Origin: WRGT01 sp964450405
GTDB lineage: Bacteria; Spirochaetota; UBA4802; UBA5550
Assembly: GCA_964450405.1 (NCBI GenBank)
Contig: CAYVCQ010000003.1
Location: forward strand, 186,001 to 250,000
Direction of reading: 5' to 3'
DNA: 64,000 bases
A program made the position numbers and the translations under genes. The notes below the pieces were generated by a model. It made no database searches, was not told the origin of the DNA, and was given only the letters and a program-made list of their open reading frames with translations. Shown one piece after another: positions 51,801 to 60,800 of this stretch (the first letter of the stretch is position 1; every line of letters begins with the position of its first letter).

Positions 51801-52814
51801 CTAAACCAGTCCCTTCTCTATCAGAAGTTCAGCTATCTGAATTGTATTAAGAGCTGCGCCTTTACGGATATTATCCGATACAACCCACATGTTTATGCCG
51901 TTTTCGATCGATTCATCCTCTCTGATTCTTCCGACAAAAACGTCATCATGACCGGCTGCATCTATCGGCATCGGATATTGTTTCTTCGAAGGATCATCAA
52001 CAAGTGTTATACCCGGCTTACCCTTAAGAAGAGTTTTGACCTCAGCCGGTGTAATTTTCTTCTCTGTCTCAATATTTATAGATTCAGAATGACCATATAT
52101 TACAGGGATTCTAACAGCTGTTGCAGTTACCCGAATAGAGTTATCACCCATTATTTTTCTGGTCTCATGAACCATTTTCATCTCTTCTTTAGTATATCCG
52201 TTTTCAATAAAATCATCGATCTGCGGGAGAGCATTAAACGCAATCTGGTGAGGATACACATCTATTTTTGATACAGACCTGCCCTGTGAAACCTCAAGTG
52301 CCTGATTACGGCACTCATCTATCGCTTTAATTCCAGTGCCCGATACAGCCTGATATGTACTGATAACAAGTCGTTTAATCTTTACCGCGTCATGAATAAG
52401 CTTAAGAGGGAGAAGCATCTGAATTGTTGAGCAGTTCGGATTTGCAATAATTCCTTTGTGCCACTCAACATCATGAGGATTTACCTCCGGTACAACAAGC
52501 GGAATCTCCGGGTCCATCCTCCATGCAGAACTGTTATCTATAACTATACAGCCGGAAGCGGCCGCCTGTTTTGCAACTTTCAAACTTACATCGGCACCGG
52601 CCGAGAAGAGAGCAATATCATATCCTTTAAAGGAATCATCTCCCGGAGCTTCAACTGTTACCATTCTATCTCCGAACTTTACCTCTGTTCCTACATCTGT
52701 AAGATCTAGAAACTTAATCTTATCGATGGGAAAATTACGCTGAAGCAGAATTTTTCTGAATTCATTTCCAACGGCACCAAGCGCTCCGAGAATTACAACA
52801 TTGTATTTTTTCAT
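51801..52814 (-). CDS. asd: Aspartate-semialdehyde dehydrogenase
   Basis: 337 residues. It has the NADP-binding N-terminus NVVILGALGAVGNEFRKILL, FSAGADVSLKVAKQAAASGC, the catalytic cysteine in IIANPNCSTIQMLLPLKLIH (about residue 129), YQAVSGTGIKAIDECRNQ, and the late VRIPVIYGHSESINIETEKK. It reduces aspartyl phosphate to the semialdehyde, the branch point to lysine, threonine, methionine and diaminopimelate. The length and active-site motif fit the common bacterial type. It is monocistronic, with AGGAG before the ATG. Confidence 0.94.
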   Translation of the reverse strand: MKKYNVVILGALGAVGNEFRKILLQRNFPIDKIKFLDLTDVGTEVKFGDRMVTVEAPGDDSFKGYDIALFSAGADVSLKVAKQAAASGCIVIDNSSAWRMDPEIPLVVPEVNPHDVEWHKGIIANPNCSTIQMLLPLKLIHDAVKIKRLVISTYQAVSGTGIKAIDECRNQALEVSQGRSVSKIDVYPHQIAFNALPQIDDFIENGYTKEEMKMVHETRKIMGDNSIRVTATAVRIPVIYGHSESINIETEKKITPAEVKTLLKGKPGITLVDDPSKKQYPMPIDAAGHDDVFVGRIREDESIENGINMWVVSDNIRKGAALNTIQIAELLIEKGLV

Positions 52815-52854
52815 ATCTAACTCCTGTAAACATTTTATTTCTTAAATGCTTTTT

Positions 52855-52952
52855 GTCATTCCGGTTTTGCGTCATCAATTTGCAAATACCGGAATCTCAT
52901 AAAATCAGTTGTGTGAGATACCGGCATTCCGTTTCTCTACAGCCGGTATGAC
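52855..52952. repeat. REP-like inverted repeat GTCATTCCGG / CCGGTATGAC
   Basis: The outer arms (52855-52864, 52943-52952) pair with one mismatch. Inside, AAATACCGGAATCTCA and TGAGATACCGGCATT form a second inverted pair. It occupies the gap between asd and yhbY. Confidence 0.7.
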
Positions 52953-52978
52953 AGCCAATTTACTTTTGTATAGTCACA

Positions 52979-53278
52979 TCAAATTCTAATTTTTTCATCT
53001 TTAGGAAGTTCAGGATTCTCTCTGTAGATAATCGCAGTGTTTCCTATAAGATTAACAAGGAACGATTTTGTATCACTGATTACCTTTTCAAGCAATTCAA
53101 CCTTCTCATCCTTGAGATCAATGAATTTTACTTTTATAAGTTCATGGTCCTCCAATGCTTTATCCACTGCCTTGACAAGACTCTCTGTTATACCCTTCTG
53201 TCCGATAAGTACGACCGGTTTAAGCTTATGCGCAAGCGACTTAAGCTTTCTCTTCTGACTGCTTGTGATTTCTTTCAT
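52979..53278 (-). CDS. yhbY: YhbY/CRM-domain RNA-binding protein
   Basis: 99 residues forming a single CRM (CRS1-YhbY) domain: KRKLKSLAHKLKPVVLIGQK with the GxxG loop (GQKG), ITESLVKAVDKALEDHELIK, VKFID and the closing LVNLIGNTAIIYRENPE. YhbY proteins associate with pre-50S ribosomal particles. The length is standard. It is flanked on both sides by dispersed repeats. Confidence 0.93.
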   Translation of the reverse strand: MKEITSSQKRKLKSLAHKLKPVVLIGQKGITESLVKAVDKALEDHELIKVKFIDLKDEKVELLEKVISDTKSFLVNLIGNTAIIYRENPELPKDEKIRI

Positions 53279-53384
53279 TTATACTCCAAAAAAACATAAT
53301 AATCCAATTATTTAACATGGCATAGGTAATCAAGTGTTTTTCTGGTATTGCGGGAAGAATAATTTTTTTTATATAATATAAAAC

Positions 53385-53480
53385 AGGCTTCGACAGGCTC
53401 AGCCTGACATTTCGTTTATATGACAACGACAGACACAGCCTGACATATACTTTGTCACCCTGAGCCTGACGAAGGGTGTG
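53385..53480. repeat. Dispersed repeat, three units of the GCTTCGACAGGCTCAG family
   Basis: AGGCTTCGACAGGCTCAGCC, CGACAGACACAGCCTGACAT and GTCACCCTGAGCCTGACGAA follow one another. The first unit matches 18926 and (inverted) 12360. Confidence 0.75.
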
Positions 53481-53537
53481 CTATAGGAGATTAGTTTTGG
53501 TTATTGCGCATATGATTTAATTGAGCGATAAACTGCG

Positions 53538-53677
53538 TGCCCTCACCCGCATATAGCTGTCGTTCATGCACCCTCTCCCAGGCTCCGCACGGGCGAGGGT
53601 ATTGATTTTTCTTAACCCTCTCCCGCGCAACGACTGGGAGAGGGAGAGCCAGCGTAAGCAATGCGAGGGTGAGGGCA
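53538..53677. repeat. 140-bp GC-rich inverted repeat
   Basis: Ends TGCCCTCACCC (53538-53548) and GGGTGAGGGCA (53667-53677) are perfect complements. Inside, CCCTCTCCCAG and CTGGGAGAGGG form a second complementary pair. It ends 8 bases before the rarA stop codon and fills the gap 53481-53684. Confidence 0.8.
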
Positions 53678-53684
53678 TTTTGTA

Positions 53685-54995
53685 TTATTTACGGTATCTC
53701 TCCGGCCAGAGCGACATCAGTCTCTCTTTGATTGACTTTTCGCTGCCGTTTTCTGTGGGATTGTAGAATGTGGTATCTTTCAGCTCTTCGGGGAGATATG
53801 TGTCGTGCACAAAATTATATTCGAAGTCATGAGGATACTGGTAATCCTTTCCGTAATTCATTTTCTTCATCAATCCGGTTGGAGCATTCCGTATATGCAG
53901 AGGAATCTCATAATCTCCCGATAGTGCCGCATCCTTTGCTTTTTTAATCGCCATGTATGATGCGTTGCTCTTAGGAGCTGTGGCGAGAAAAATTGCACAC
54001 TGTGAAAGTATAATTTCAGACTCGGGCATTCCGATGTTCTTCACCGCCATCATGGTTGAAACAGCCAGATTAAGCGCCGCAGGGGATGCATTCCCTATAT
54101 CCTCTGATGCGAGAATTACCATTCTGCGGGCAATAAATTCCGGATCCTCTCCGGCCATTATCATTCTGGACATATAGTATACAGCCGCATCGGGGTCAGA
54201 GCCTCTGAGAGATTTGATAAATGCAGAGATTGTATCGTAATGCCGGTCCCCTTTTCTGTCATAGTATAGAACTGTACTCTCGAAGGCTTCTCTTACTGCT
54301 TTTTCGGTAATCAGACCATCTCCGGAGAGCATAAAGGATACTTCCAGAATGTTCAGCATTCTCCTTGCGTCACCGTTCCCAAGCAATACAAGGTTTTCTT
54401 TTACACCGTCTTCAAATCTTATATTACCGTCTTTAAGCAAATGGTCCGAACTTATGGCATTTTCAAGAATCGTTTCAAGGCTTTTTTCAGAGAGACGGTT
54501 GAGTTTCATCACTCTTGCGCGCGATAAAAGCGGCGATATAACACTGAAAGATGGATTCTCTGTAGTTGCGCCGATCAGCACAATATCTCCGGACTCCACC
54601 GCTCCGAGTACCGCATCCTGCTGTGCCTTATTGAACCTGTGTATTTCATCGAGGAACAGAAGAGTCTGCTTCCCCATCTCCCGGTTTCTCTCTCCGGAAA
54701 CTATTACTTTACGTACATCGGCTACACCTGATGATACTGCGCTCAAGTAATGGTACTCCATCCCGCAGTGTACCGCTATTATTTTTGCGAGAGTTGTCTT
54801 TCCAGTGCCGGGATCCCCCCAGAGTATAATGGAAAATGCTCTGCCGCCGTCTATTGCCGAACGTATAATTTTACCCTTTGCAGTAAGATGTTCCTGACCG
54901 ATGTACTGATCGATAAATGCAGGTCTGCATCTCTCGGCAAGAGGAGTTATTTTTTCATCGAGCCCCTTAAAGAGACTGAGATTTTTATCTGTCAT
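53685..54995 (-). CDS. rarA: Replication-associated recombination protein A (MgsA/RarA) AAA+ ATPase
   Basis: 436 residues. It has an N-terminal AAA+ module with PLAERCRPAFIDQYIGQEHL, Walker A WGDPGTGKTTLAKI (about residues 58-71), Walker B TLLFLDEIHRFNKAQQD, sensor 1 LIGATTENPSFSVISPLLSR, and the C-terminal region with KSLRGSDPDAAVYYMSRMI, EDPEFIARRMVILASEDIGN and YQYPHDFEYNFVHDTYLP. It is related to clamp loaders and acts at stalled replication forks. The length is standard. Its ATG overlaps the stop of the 35-codon membrane ORF upstream (ATGA). Confidence 0.94.
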   Translation of the reverse strand: MTDKNLSLFKGLDEKITPLAERCRPAFIDQYIGQEHLTAKGKIIRSAIDGGRAFSIILWGDPGTGKTTLAKIIAVHCGMEYHYLSAVSSGVADVRKVIVSGERNREMGKQTLLFLDEIHRFNKAQQDAVLGAVESGDIVLIGATTENPSFSVISPLLSRARVMKLNRLSEKSLETILENAISSDHLLKDGNIRFEDGVKENLVLLGNGDARRMLNILEVSFMLSGDGLITEKAVREAFESTVLYYDRKGDRHYDTISAFIKSLRGSDPDAAVYYMSRMIMAGEDPEFIARRMVILASEDIGNASPAALNLAVSTMMAVKNIGMPESEIILSQCAIFLATAPKSNASYMAIKKAKDAALSGDYEIPLHIRNAPTGLMKKMNYGKDYQYPHDFEYNFVHDTYLPEELKDTTFYNPTENGSEKSIKERLMSLWPERYRK

Positions 54996-55099
54996 CTATT
55001 CACCCTGTCAACTGAAGCTGTTGTCCTCACAAGGAATACAAATGCCGCAATACAGGCAATAAGACAGAAACCAGTGAATAATATTGCTCCGGCAATCAT
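54992..55099 (-). CDS. 35-residue membrane peptide upstream of rarA
   Basis: ATG 55099 has GAGG with a 5-base gap and opens a 35-codon frame: MIAGAILFTGFCLIACIAAF, then VFLVRTTASVDRVNR. One hydrophobic helix of about 24 residues precedes a basic tail, as expected for a small inner-membrane protein. The stop TGA overlaps the rarA ATG in an ATGA arrangement, which argues for real translation and coupling. No family is recognised. Alternatively it is only a leader frame for rarA expression. Confidence 0.55.
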   Translation of the reverse strand: MIAGAILFTGFCLIACIAAFVFLVRTTASVDRVNR

Positions 55100-55163
55100 A
55101 TATACCTCATATGAAGATATTTAATTATCTTCACGTTAAAGGGTTAAGTCAAGAAATAATTTT

Positions 55164-55228
55164 AACTCACCCCCGGCTCTGCCGCGCCCCTCTTTTTCTT
55201 ATAAAGAGAGGGGGCCGGGGGGTGAGTT
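55164..55228. repeat. 65-bp GC-rich inverted repeat upstream of topB
   Basis: AACTCACCCCCGGC (55164-55177) and GCCGGGGGGTGAGTT (55214-55228) are inverted, with an inner CCCCTCTTT / AAAGAGAGGGG stem. It lies in the divergent gap between rarA and topB. Confidence 0.8.
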
Positions 55229-55319
55229 TATAAATCTTTATCTTGACTTATTTCCTGCATTAAAATACAAATACGACATAATCAAATGCTTGTGAATCAC
55301 TACTGAGGATTTAAATATT

Positions 55320-57743
55320 TTGAAAGTATGTATTGCGGAAAAACCGAGCGTTGCCAAAGAGATTGCACTGATTCTTGGTGCGAACTCCCGAAAAGACGGC
55401 TACTTCGAAGGTAACGGATACAGGGTAACCTGGACATTCGGCCATCTCTGCACGCTTAACGAGCCTGATGATTACACAGCCGAATGGAAAAGATGGAATC
55501 TTTCAACTCTCCCGATGCTCCCTGAAAAATTTGATATAAAACTTATTTCAAATTCCGGTGTTGGAAAGCAATTCAAAATAATTAAATCTCTGGTAAATGA
55601 CTGTGATGAAGTGATAAACTGCGGTGACGCAGGGATCGAAGGTGAGCTTATACAGCGCTGGGTTCTGAAAAAAGCCGGATGCAGCAGGCCGATCAAAAGG
55701 CTCTGGATATCGTCTCTTACAGAGGAGGCGATACGGGAAGGTTTTACGAATATCAAAAACGGCAGTGATTATGATCTCCTCTATGAAGCTGGAAACTCCC
55801 GGGCTATTGGCGACTGGCTCCTGGGAATGAATGCAACAAGACTTTATACTCTTAAGTATGCCAACGGTAAAGGCGTTCTCTCAATAGGGAGAGTTCAGAC
55901 TCCGACACTTGCTCTTATTGTAAAAAGATTTTATGAAATCGAAAATTTTGTTCCTGAAAAATACTGGGAGCTCAAAACAATATACAGAGATGTTCTATTC
56001 ACAGCTGCAGAGGGAAAATTTGCAAGCGAGGATGCCGCAGCTATAATTCTCGATAGAATTAAAGAGCACGATTTCACTATTACATCTTTTACCAAGAAAA
56101 GAGGAACGGAGCCCCCTCCTCCGCTGTTTGATCTTACTTCTTTACAAGTGGAGTGCAATAAGAAGTTCGGTTTTACCGCCGACAATACATTAAAGATAGT
56201 ACAGAATCTTTATGAAAAGAAATTTGTCACTTACCCGAGAGTTGACACACGGTTTCTCCCTTCAGATGTTTATCCTAAAGTTACAGGTATTCTGAGAGGA
56301 CTTAAATCATACTCAAAAGAAGTTGAACCTCTTATGACCGGTCCCATTCAGAAAAGTAAAAAGGTTTTCGATGACTCTAAAGTTACAGATCACCATGCTA
56401 TCATACCGACAGGGGTAAATCCCCAAAATCTATCATTAAACGATGAAAAAGTTTATGATACAATAGCAAGGCGTTTCATAGCTGTATTCTATCCCGACTG
56501 TATAGTTTCAAATACAACAGCACTGGGTGAGTCTGCCGAGTTCAAGTTCAAAGCTACCGGTAGACAGATCATTGAAGATGGCTGGCGGATTCTTTACCCT
56601 AAACAGGAAAAGAAAGAGGATGATGAGGAAGCCCAGATCATACCGGAATTTGTAAAGGGTGAGTCGGGGCCTCACGATCCTAAAGTTTTCGAGAAGGAGA
56701 CAAAGCCTCCGAGACACCACACTGAAGCAACACTGCTCCGTGCGATGGAGACTGCAGGAAAATGGTCTGATGATGATGAAATACGCGATGCAATGAAAGA
56801 GAATGGAATAGGACGCCCTTCAACAAGAGCAGGAATTATTGAAACACTATTTAAACGAAGTTATATAATACGCGAAAAAAAGAATATTATTGCTACACTG
56901 ACGGGAATACAGCTCATAGACACGATTGAAAACGAACTTCTCAAGTCGGTTGAACTCACTGGACTCTGGGAGGGAAAACTCCGCCGTATTGAACGTGGAG
57001 AATATCAGTCATCGGACTTTCTTTTAGAAATGAAAACCATGGTAGAATCGCTGGTCTCCGACGTTAAGAAAGAAACCGGAAAAATGATACATCTTGCAGA
57101 AAAAAAAGCATCCGGAAAGAAGACCGGAAACAGTGCTAAAAAGTCTCCATCTACCGGGAAAACCGCAACTTCACCTGATAGCGCATCAAACGTAAAAAAG
57201 CAGATCAATGCGGCTAAAACAAAAGACGAACCCCAATCAAAAACTCTAACTCCCCGCTGCCCCATCTGCAAAACCGGAACAATAATAAAAGGAAAAGCCG
57301 CCTACGGATGCAGCGCATATAAAACAGGGTGCACTTTCAGAATCAATTTCGAGATAGAGGGGAAGAAACTTACAGAGAAGCAGATCTTTGGTCTTATAGA
57401 AAAAGGTAAAACAGCCGATATAACCGGATTTATATTAAATAATAAAAAAGTAAAGGGTTATCTCACACTCAATGCAAATCATACGCCGTTACTTAACATT
57501 GTAAAAGAGGATGAATCTCCGAAATCTACAGAAAATAAAACATCTTCGTCTCCGGTTATAGATACAGTTTTACGATGCAGAAAATGCGGCACAGGAAATA
57601 TGATAAAAGGGCGTGCTGCATATGGCTGCAGCCGATATAAAGAGGGCTGCAGATTTATTATTCCATTTGATCAGCTTAAGAAAGAGTATAATACAGATTC
57701 TCTGACCCAGGAAATCATTGACAGGATAAATATCACAACATAG
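55320..57743 (+). CDS. topB: DNA topoisomerase III (type IA)
   Basis: An 807-residue type IA topoisomerase. The N-terminal TOPRIM domain has CIAEKPSVAKEIALILGANS and INCGDAGIEGELIQRWVLKK. The core has GNSRAIGDWLLGMNATRLYT, LSIGRVQTPTLALIVKRFYE, and the catalytic Tyr in EKKFVTYPRVDTRFLPSDVY (Tyr near 305). HHTEATLLRAMETAG and GIGRPSTRAGIIETLFKRSY follow. After a Lys/Ser/Thr-rich linker come two related zinc-ribbon-like repeats (CPICKTGTIIKGKAAYGCSA about 643-662; CRKCGTGNMIKGRAAYGCSR about 757-776). It decatenates and relaxes DNA through single-strand passage. The start is TTG with GAGG upstream. It is monocistronic. Confidence 0.94.
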   Translation: MKVCIAEKPSVAKEIALILGANSRKDGYFEGNGYRVTWTFGHLCTLNEPDDYTAEWKRWNLSTLPMLPEKFDIKLISNSGVGKQFKIIKSLVNDCDEVINCGDAGIEGELIQRWVLKKAGCSRPIKRLWISSLTEEAIREGFTNIKNGSDYDLLYEAGNSRAIGDWLLGMNATRLYTLKYANGKGVLSIGRVQTPTLALIVKRFYEIENFVPEKYWELKTIYRDVLFTAAEGKFASEDAAAIILDRIKEHDFTITSFTKKRGTEPPPPLFDLTSLQVECNKKFGFTADNTLKIVQNLYEKKFVTYPRVDTRFLPSDVYPKVTGILRGLKSYSKEVEPLMTGPIQKSKKVFDDSKVTDHHAIIPTGVNPQNLSLNDEKVYDTIARRFIAVFYPDCIVSNTTALGESAEFKFKATGRQIIEDGWRILYPKQEKKEDDEEAQIIPEFVKGESGPHDPKVFEKETKPPRHHTEATLLRAMETAGKWSDDDEIRDAMKENGIGRPSTRAGIIETLFKRSYIIREKKNIIATLTGIQLIDTIENELLKSVELTGLWEGKLRRIERGEYQSSDFLLEMKTMVESLVSDVKKETGKMIHLAEKKASGKKTGNSAKKSPSTGKTATSPDSASNVKKQINAAKTKDEPQSKTLTPRCPICKTGTIIKGKAAYGCSAYKTGCTFRINFEIEGKKLTEKQIFGLIEKGKTADITGFILNNKKVKGYLTLNANHTPLLNIVKEDESPKSTENKTSSSPVIDTVLRCRKCGTGNMIKGRAAYGCSRYKEGCRFIIPFDQLKKEYNTDSLTQEIIDRINITT

Positions 57744-57903
57744 TTTTTTAATCTAAAAATAAATTTTATATCTCCGCTGCAGGCGTAGGGGAAAATCTAT
57801 AGTCTTCAGCTAGACCCTGAAAAAATAAATATTTATTAAAACTTGTCTTTTGCAAAATTATATAATAGTTTAGTTGAATGAACTGCATAGAAGGGGAATG
57901 AAT

Positions 57904-58620
57904 ATGCCGATAGAAATGTCGAACAAGGTAATTCTGATAACTGAAAAGCCACGGATAACATCGCCGATTAAAATCGCACTAAATAGTCTGAATCTTGATC
58001 TTGTATCAGACTATCCGGCGCTTACTACTATATCATTGATGAAAGCCGGCATTGCAAAGTCACAGAAAACCGCTTTTATCAGAACTGCACTCCTCAAATT
58101 TATAAATGAAAACGGATTTCCCCGTGCAATTATTATGGACAGCCAGATAGATATCGGACCGGGACCGGTCAAAGATCCCGGAATGCTCAAGATTTTTAAA
58201 ACATTTCTCATTGCCTACGTTATTCTCAGCAAGGGGAAAGAGTGTAAAAACCTCAAAGGCAATTTCATTCTGTTAACGAAGGGTGATGAATTCGAAAGAG
58301 AATTCGGCCTCGGCAAGAATCCTCACGGGGCAATGAATCTGCTTATAACAGAAAATCCGGAAATTAATTTTTTTATCGATGAACTGAAACGCAATAAAGA
58401 ACATTTTGAAGAGATTTTCTCTATCTCTCTTCTTGACACTGAACTCTCTTCTGATATGATTACAGAAAATTTAACAAAGTTTATCTCACTAACACCTAAG
58501 GGTTCTCAAACTCAAAATTCTCAACCTCAAAAAAGTGACAATGAAAAACTTCTAATGCCGGCTGTAGAAAAAGAAAATGAACTGACTACGGAAAAAGAGA
58601 AAGATGATGAAGCATCATAA
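57904..58620 (+). CDS. Protein of unknown function, possibly receiver-like
   Basis: 238 residues, family not recognised. Residues 1-110 alternate strands and helices (KVILITEKPRITSPIKIALN, FPRAIIMDSQIDIGPGPVKD, FLIAYVILSKGKECKNL). This loosely recalls a degenerate response-regulator receiver, with an Asp after a hydrophobic strand. The middle has FILLTKGDEFEREFGLGKNP, and the last 45 residues are polar and low-complexity. No signal peptide or membrane helix is present, so it is cytosolic. AAGGGG with a 7-base gap supports ATG 57904 over the in-frame TTG 57874. It is flanked by topB and the reductase on the same strand but separated by more than 100 bases from each. Confidence 0.6.
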   Translation: MPIEMSNKVILITEKPRITSPIKIALNSLNLDLVSDYPALTTISLMKAGIAKSQKTAFIRTALLKFINENGFPRAIIMDSQIDIGPGPVKDPGMLKIFKTFLIAYVILSKGKECKNLKGNFILLTKGDEFEREFGLGKNPHGAMNLLITENPEINFFIDELKRNKEHFEEIFSISLLDTELSSDMITENLTKFISLTPKGSQTQNSQPQKSDNEKLLMPAVEKENELTTEKEKDDEAS

Positions 58621-58742
58621 ACTAAGTTACAACTCAAAAACAGCAGGTAATCAAAGTTCCACCCGCTAATTCCTCGCGGTGTCAGGAAATTTTACCGCTG
58701 AATTATAAATGATTCTAATACAAAAATAAGCAGGAGCATTTC

Positions 58743-60746
58743 ATGTTTGAAAAATTATTTGAACCTATACAGATAAACACCCTTACAATAAAAAACAGGA
58801 TTGTATACCCGTCTCTGGCTCTCTCATATTCAACTGACAGAACGCTCAATGACCGGTATCTGAACTATTATAGAGAAAGAGCCGAAGGCGGCGCCGGCAT
58901 AATCACAGTGGGCCCGGTTCTCTTTGACAATACAGGTGTGGGAGTTTTTTCTCCATCGATAGAAAAAGATGAATCAATTCCTGCTTTCAGAATTCTCGCA
59001 TCAGCAATAAAAAATAAAGGTGCACGTGCCTGGATGCAGCTCTATCACGCTGGTGCATATTCTTACTCCATTCTAATGGACGGAAAACAGAACATTGCGC
59101 CCTCTGCAATATACTCAAAGTATTCCAAAGGAACCCCGAGAGAAATGACAATTGATGATATTCTCACTGTCCAGGAGTCTTATATAACAGGAGCGGAACG
59201 TGCAAAAGAAGCAGGATTTGATGGCATTGAACTTCTAGGATCAGCTGGTTATCTGATCTCCCAGTTCCTCTCACCTCTTAAAAATATCAGAACAGATCAG
59301 TACGGCGGATCATTTGAGAACAGGACACGTTTCGCCCGTGAACTGATAGAAAAAATGCGTAAACGACTCGGCCCTGATTACCCCATCACTATCCGCATGG
59401 CGGGAAATGATTTTGTTCCCGGGAGCAATACAGGCAGTGAAATGCCGCTAATCGCTAAAATATATGAAGAGGCCGGTATTGATGCCATTAGTGTAACAGG
59501 AGGCTGGCACGAATCGCAAGTACCCCAGCTTGCAATGAATCTTCCACGTGGAGGCTTTTCCTACCTGGCCAGAGCGGTAAAAGAAGCTGTATCTATACCT
59601 GTTATCGCATCTAACAGAATTCCAGATCCTCATCTTGCAGAGCAGCTGCTGAAAGACGGATTTGCCGACATGGTCAATCTGGGACGGGTCCTTATTGCCG
59701 ATCCATTCTGGCCGAAGAAAGCTCAAGGTGGATTCGTAGAGGAAATCCGTCCATGTGTTGCATGCTCTCAGGGCTGTACAGATGAATTATTTAACGGGCG
59801 TCAGGTCATATGTCTTGCCAATGCGCGCGCCGGTTTTGAGGGAGAGAGAAATATACCTCACACTGATTCTCCAAAAAGAGTAATGGTTATTGGTTCGGGA
59901 CCCGGAGGACTCGAGGCTGCATACCGTGCAGCCGAGGCAGGACACACCGTAGACTTGTACGAAAAGAAAAGCAGTATTGGCGGCCAGCTGTGGATCGCCG
60001 GGACACCTCCGCATAAACATGAACTTCTTGAACTTATCCGTTTTTATGATACGATGCTGGGCAACTATGAAGTTAATCTCCATCTCGAAACTGAAGTTAC
60101 CCTCGATCTTATACAAAAAACAAAACCTGATTATATCATAGCAGCTGAGGGTGCCGAGGCATCGGTCCCTCCGATAGACGGAATGTCAGATAAAAATATT
60201 ATTTCTGCCTGGGATGTTCTGGAAAACGATCCGGAACTGGGTAAAAAAATTGCTATAATCGGCGGTGGAGCAGTGGGTCTTGAAACTGCCGAGTTTCTGG
60301 CCGAAAAAGGCACCATTGATGCCGATACTTTATACTTCCTTTTTAAATACAGAGCCGAAAGTGACGAGCGGCTTCATGAGCTAATGAGTAAGGGTACAAA
60401 AGATATAACTATTTTCGAAATGCTTCCGAAAGTCGGCAAAGATGTAGGTAAATCTACAAAGTGGATTATAATGGGAAACATCAGTAATTACGATGTTAAG
60501 ATAATTACCGGAGCGAAGGTTTCATCGGTTAGAGATAATACCGTCCGTTATGAAAAAGATGGAGAACTCTGCGAATTACATTTCGACAGCATTATCAATG
60601 CCGCCGGTTCACGCTCAATAAAAAAGATTGCGGAAAAACTCGAAGAAACGGGCATCCCATTCTCAATCATCGGTGACAGCATCAGGCCTGCGACAATACT
60701 TCAGGCGGTTCATGACGGATTTCTTGCTGTAATGAATATACGTTAG
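58743..60746 (+). CDS. Old-yellow-enzyme-type FMN/Fe-S/FAD oxidoreductase (enoate or 2,4-dienoyl-CoA reductase family)
   Basis: 667 residues in the order of 2,4-dienoyl-CoA reductase, enoate reductase and BaiCD-type enzymes. An N-terminal FMN TIM barrel (LFEPIQINTLTIKNRIVYPS; DGIELLGSAGYLISQFLSPL; NIRTDQYGGSFENRTRFARE) is followed by a [4Fe-4S] site RPCVACSQGCTDELF (about 334-348) plus a later Cys. An FAD site VMVIGSGPGGLEAAYRAAEA (about 380-399) and an NAD(P)H site IAIIGGGAVGLETAEFLAEK (about 502-521) complete it. It should reduce a conjugated C=C bond, passing electrons from NADH through FAD, Fe-S and FMN. The substrate is not determined. It is monocistronic, with AGGAG before the ATG. Confidence 0.9.
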   Translation: MFEKLFEPIQINTLTIKNRIVYPSLALSYSTDRTLNDRYLNYYRERAEGGAGIITVGPVLFDNTGVGVFSPSIEKDESIPAFRILASAIKNKGARAWMQLYHAGAYSYSILMDGKQNIAPSAIYSKYSKGTPREMTIDDILTVQESYITGAERAKEAGFDGIELLGSAGYLISQFLSPLKNIRTDQYGGSFENRTRFARELIEKMRKRLGPDYPITIRMAGNDFVPGSNTGSEMPLIAKIYEEAGIDAISVTGGWHESQVPQLAMNLPRGGFSYLARAVKEAVSIPVIASNRIPDPHLAEQLLKDGFADMVNLGRVLIADPFWPKKAQGGFVEEIRPCVACSQGCTDELFNGRQVICLANARAGFEGERNIPHTDSPKRVMVIGSGPGGLEAAYRAAEAGHTVDLYEKKSSIGGQLWIAGTPPHKHELLELIRFYDTMLGNYEVNLHLETEVTLDLIQKTKPDYIIAAEGAEASVPPIDGMSDKNIISAWDVLENDPELGKKIAIIGGGAVGLETAEFLAEKGTIDADTLYFLFKYRAESDERLHELMSKGTKDITIFEMLPKVGKDVGKSTKWIIMGNISNYDVKIITGAKVSSVRDNTVRYEKDGELCELHFDSIINAAGSRSIKKIAEKLEETGIPFSIIGDSIRPATILQAVHDGFLAVMNIR

Positions 60747-60800
60747 CGCCTTTAACGGTAAATTCTGCTCTCTTTTAAAAATTTTTCAAAGGAAACCAAT

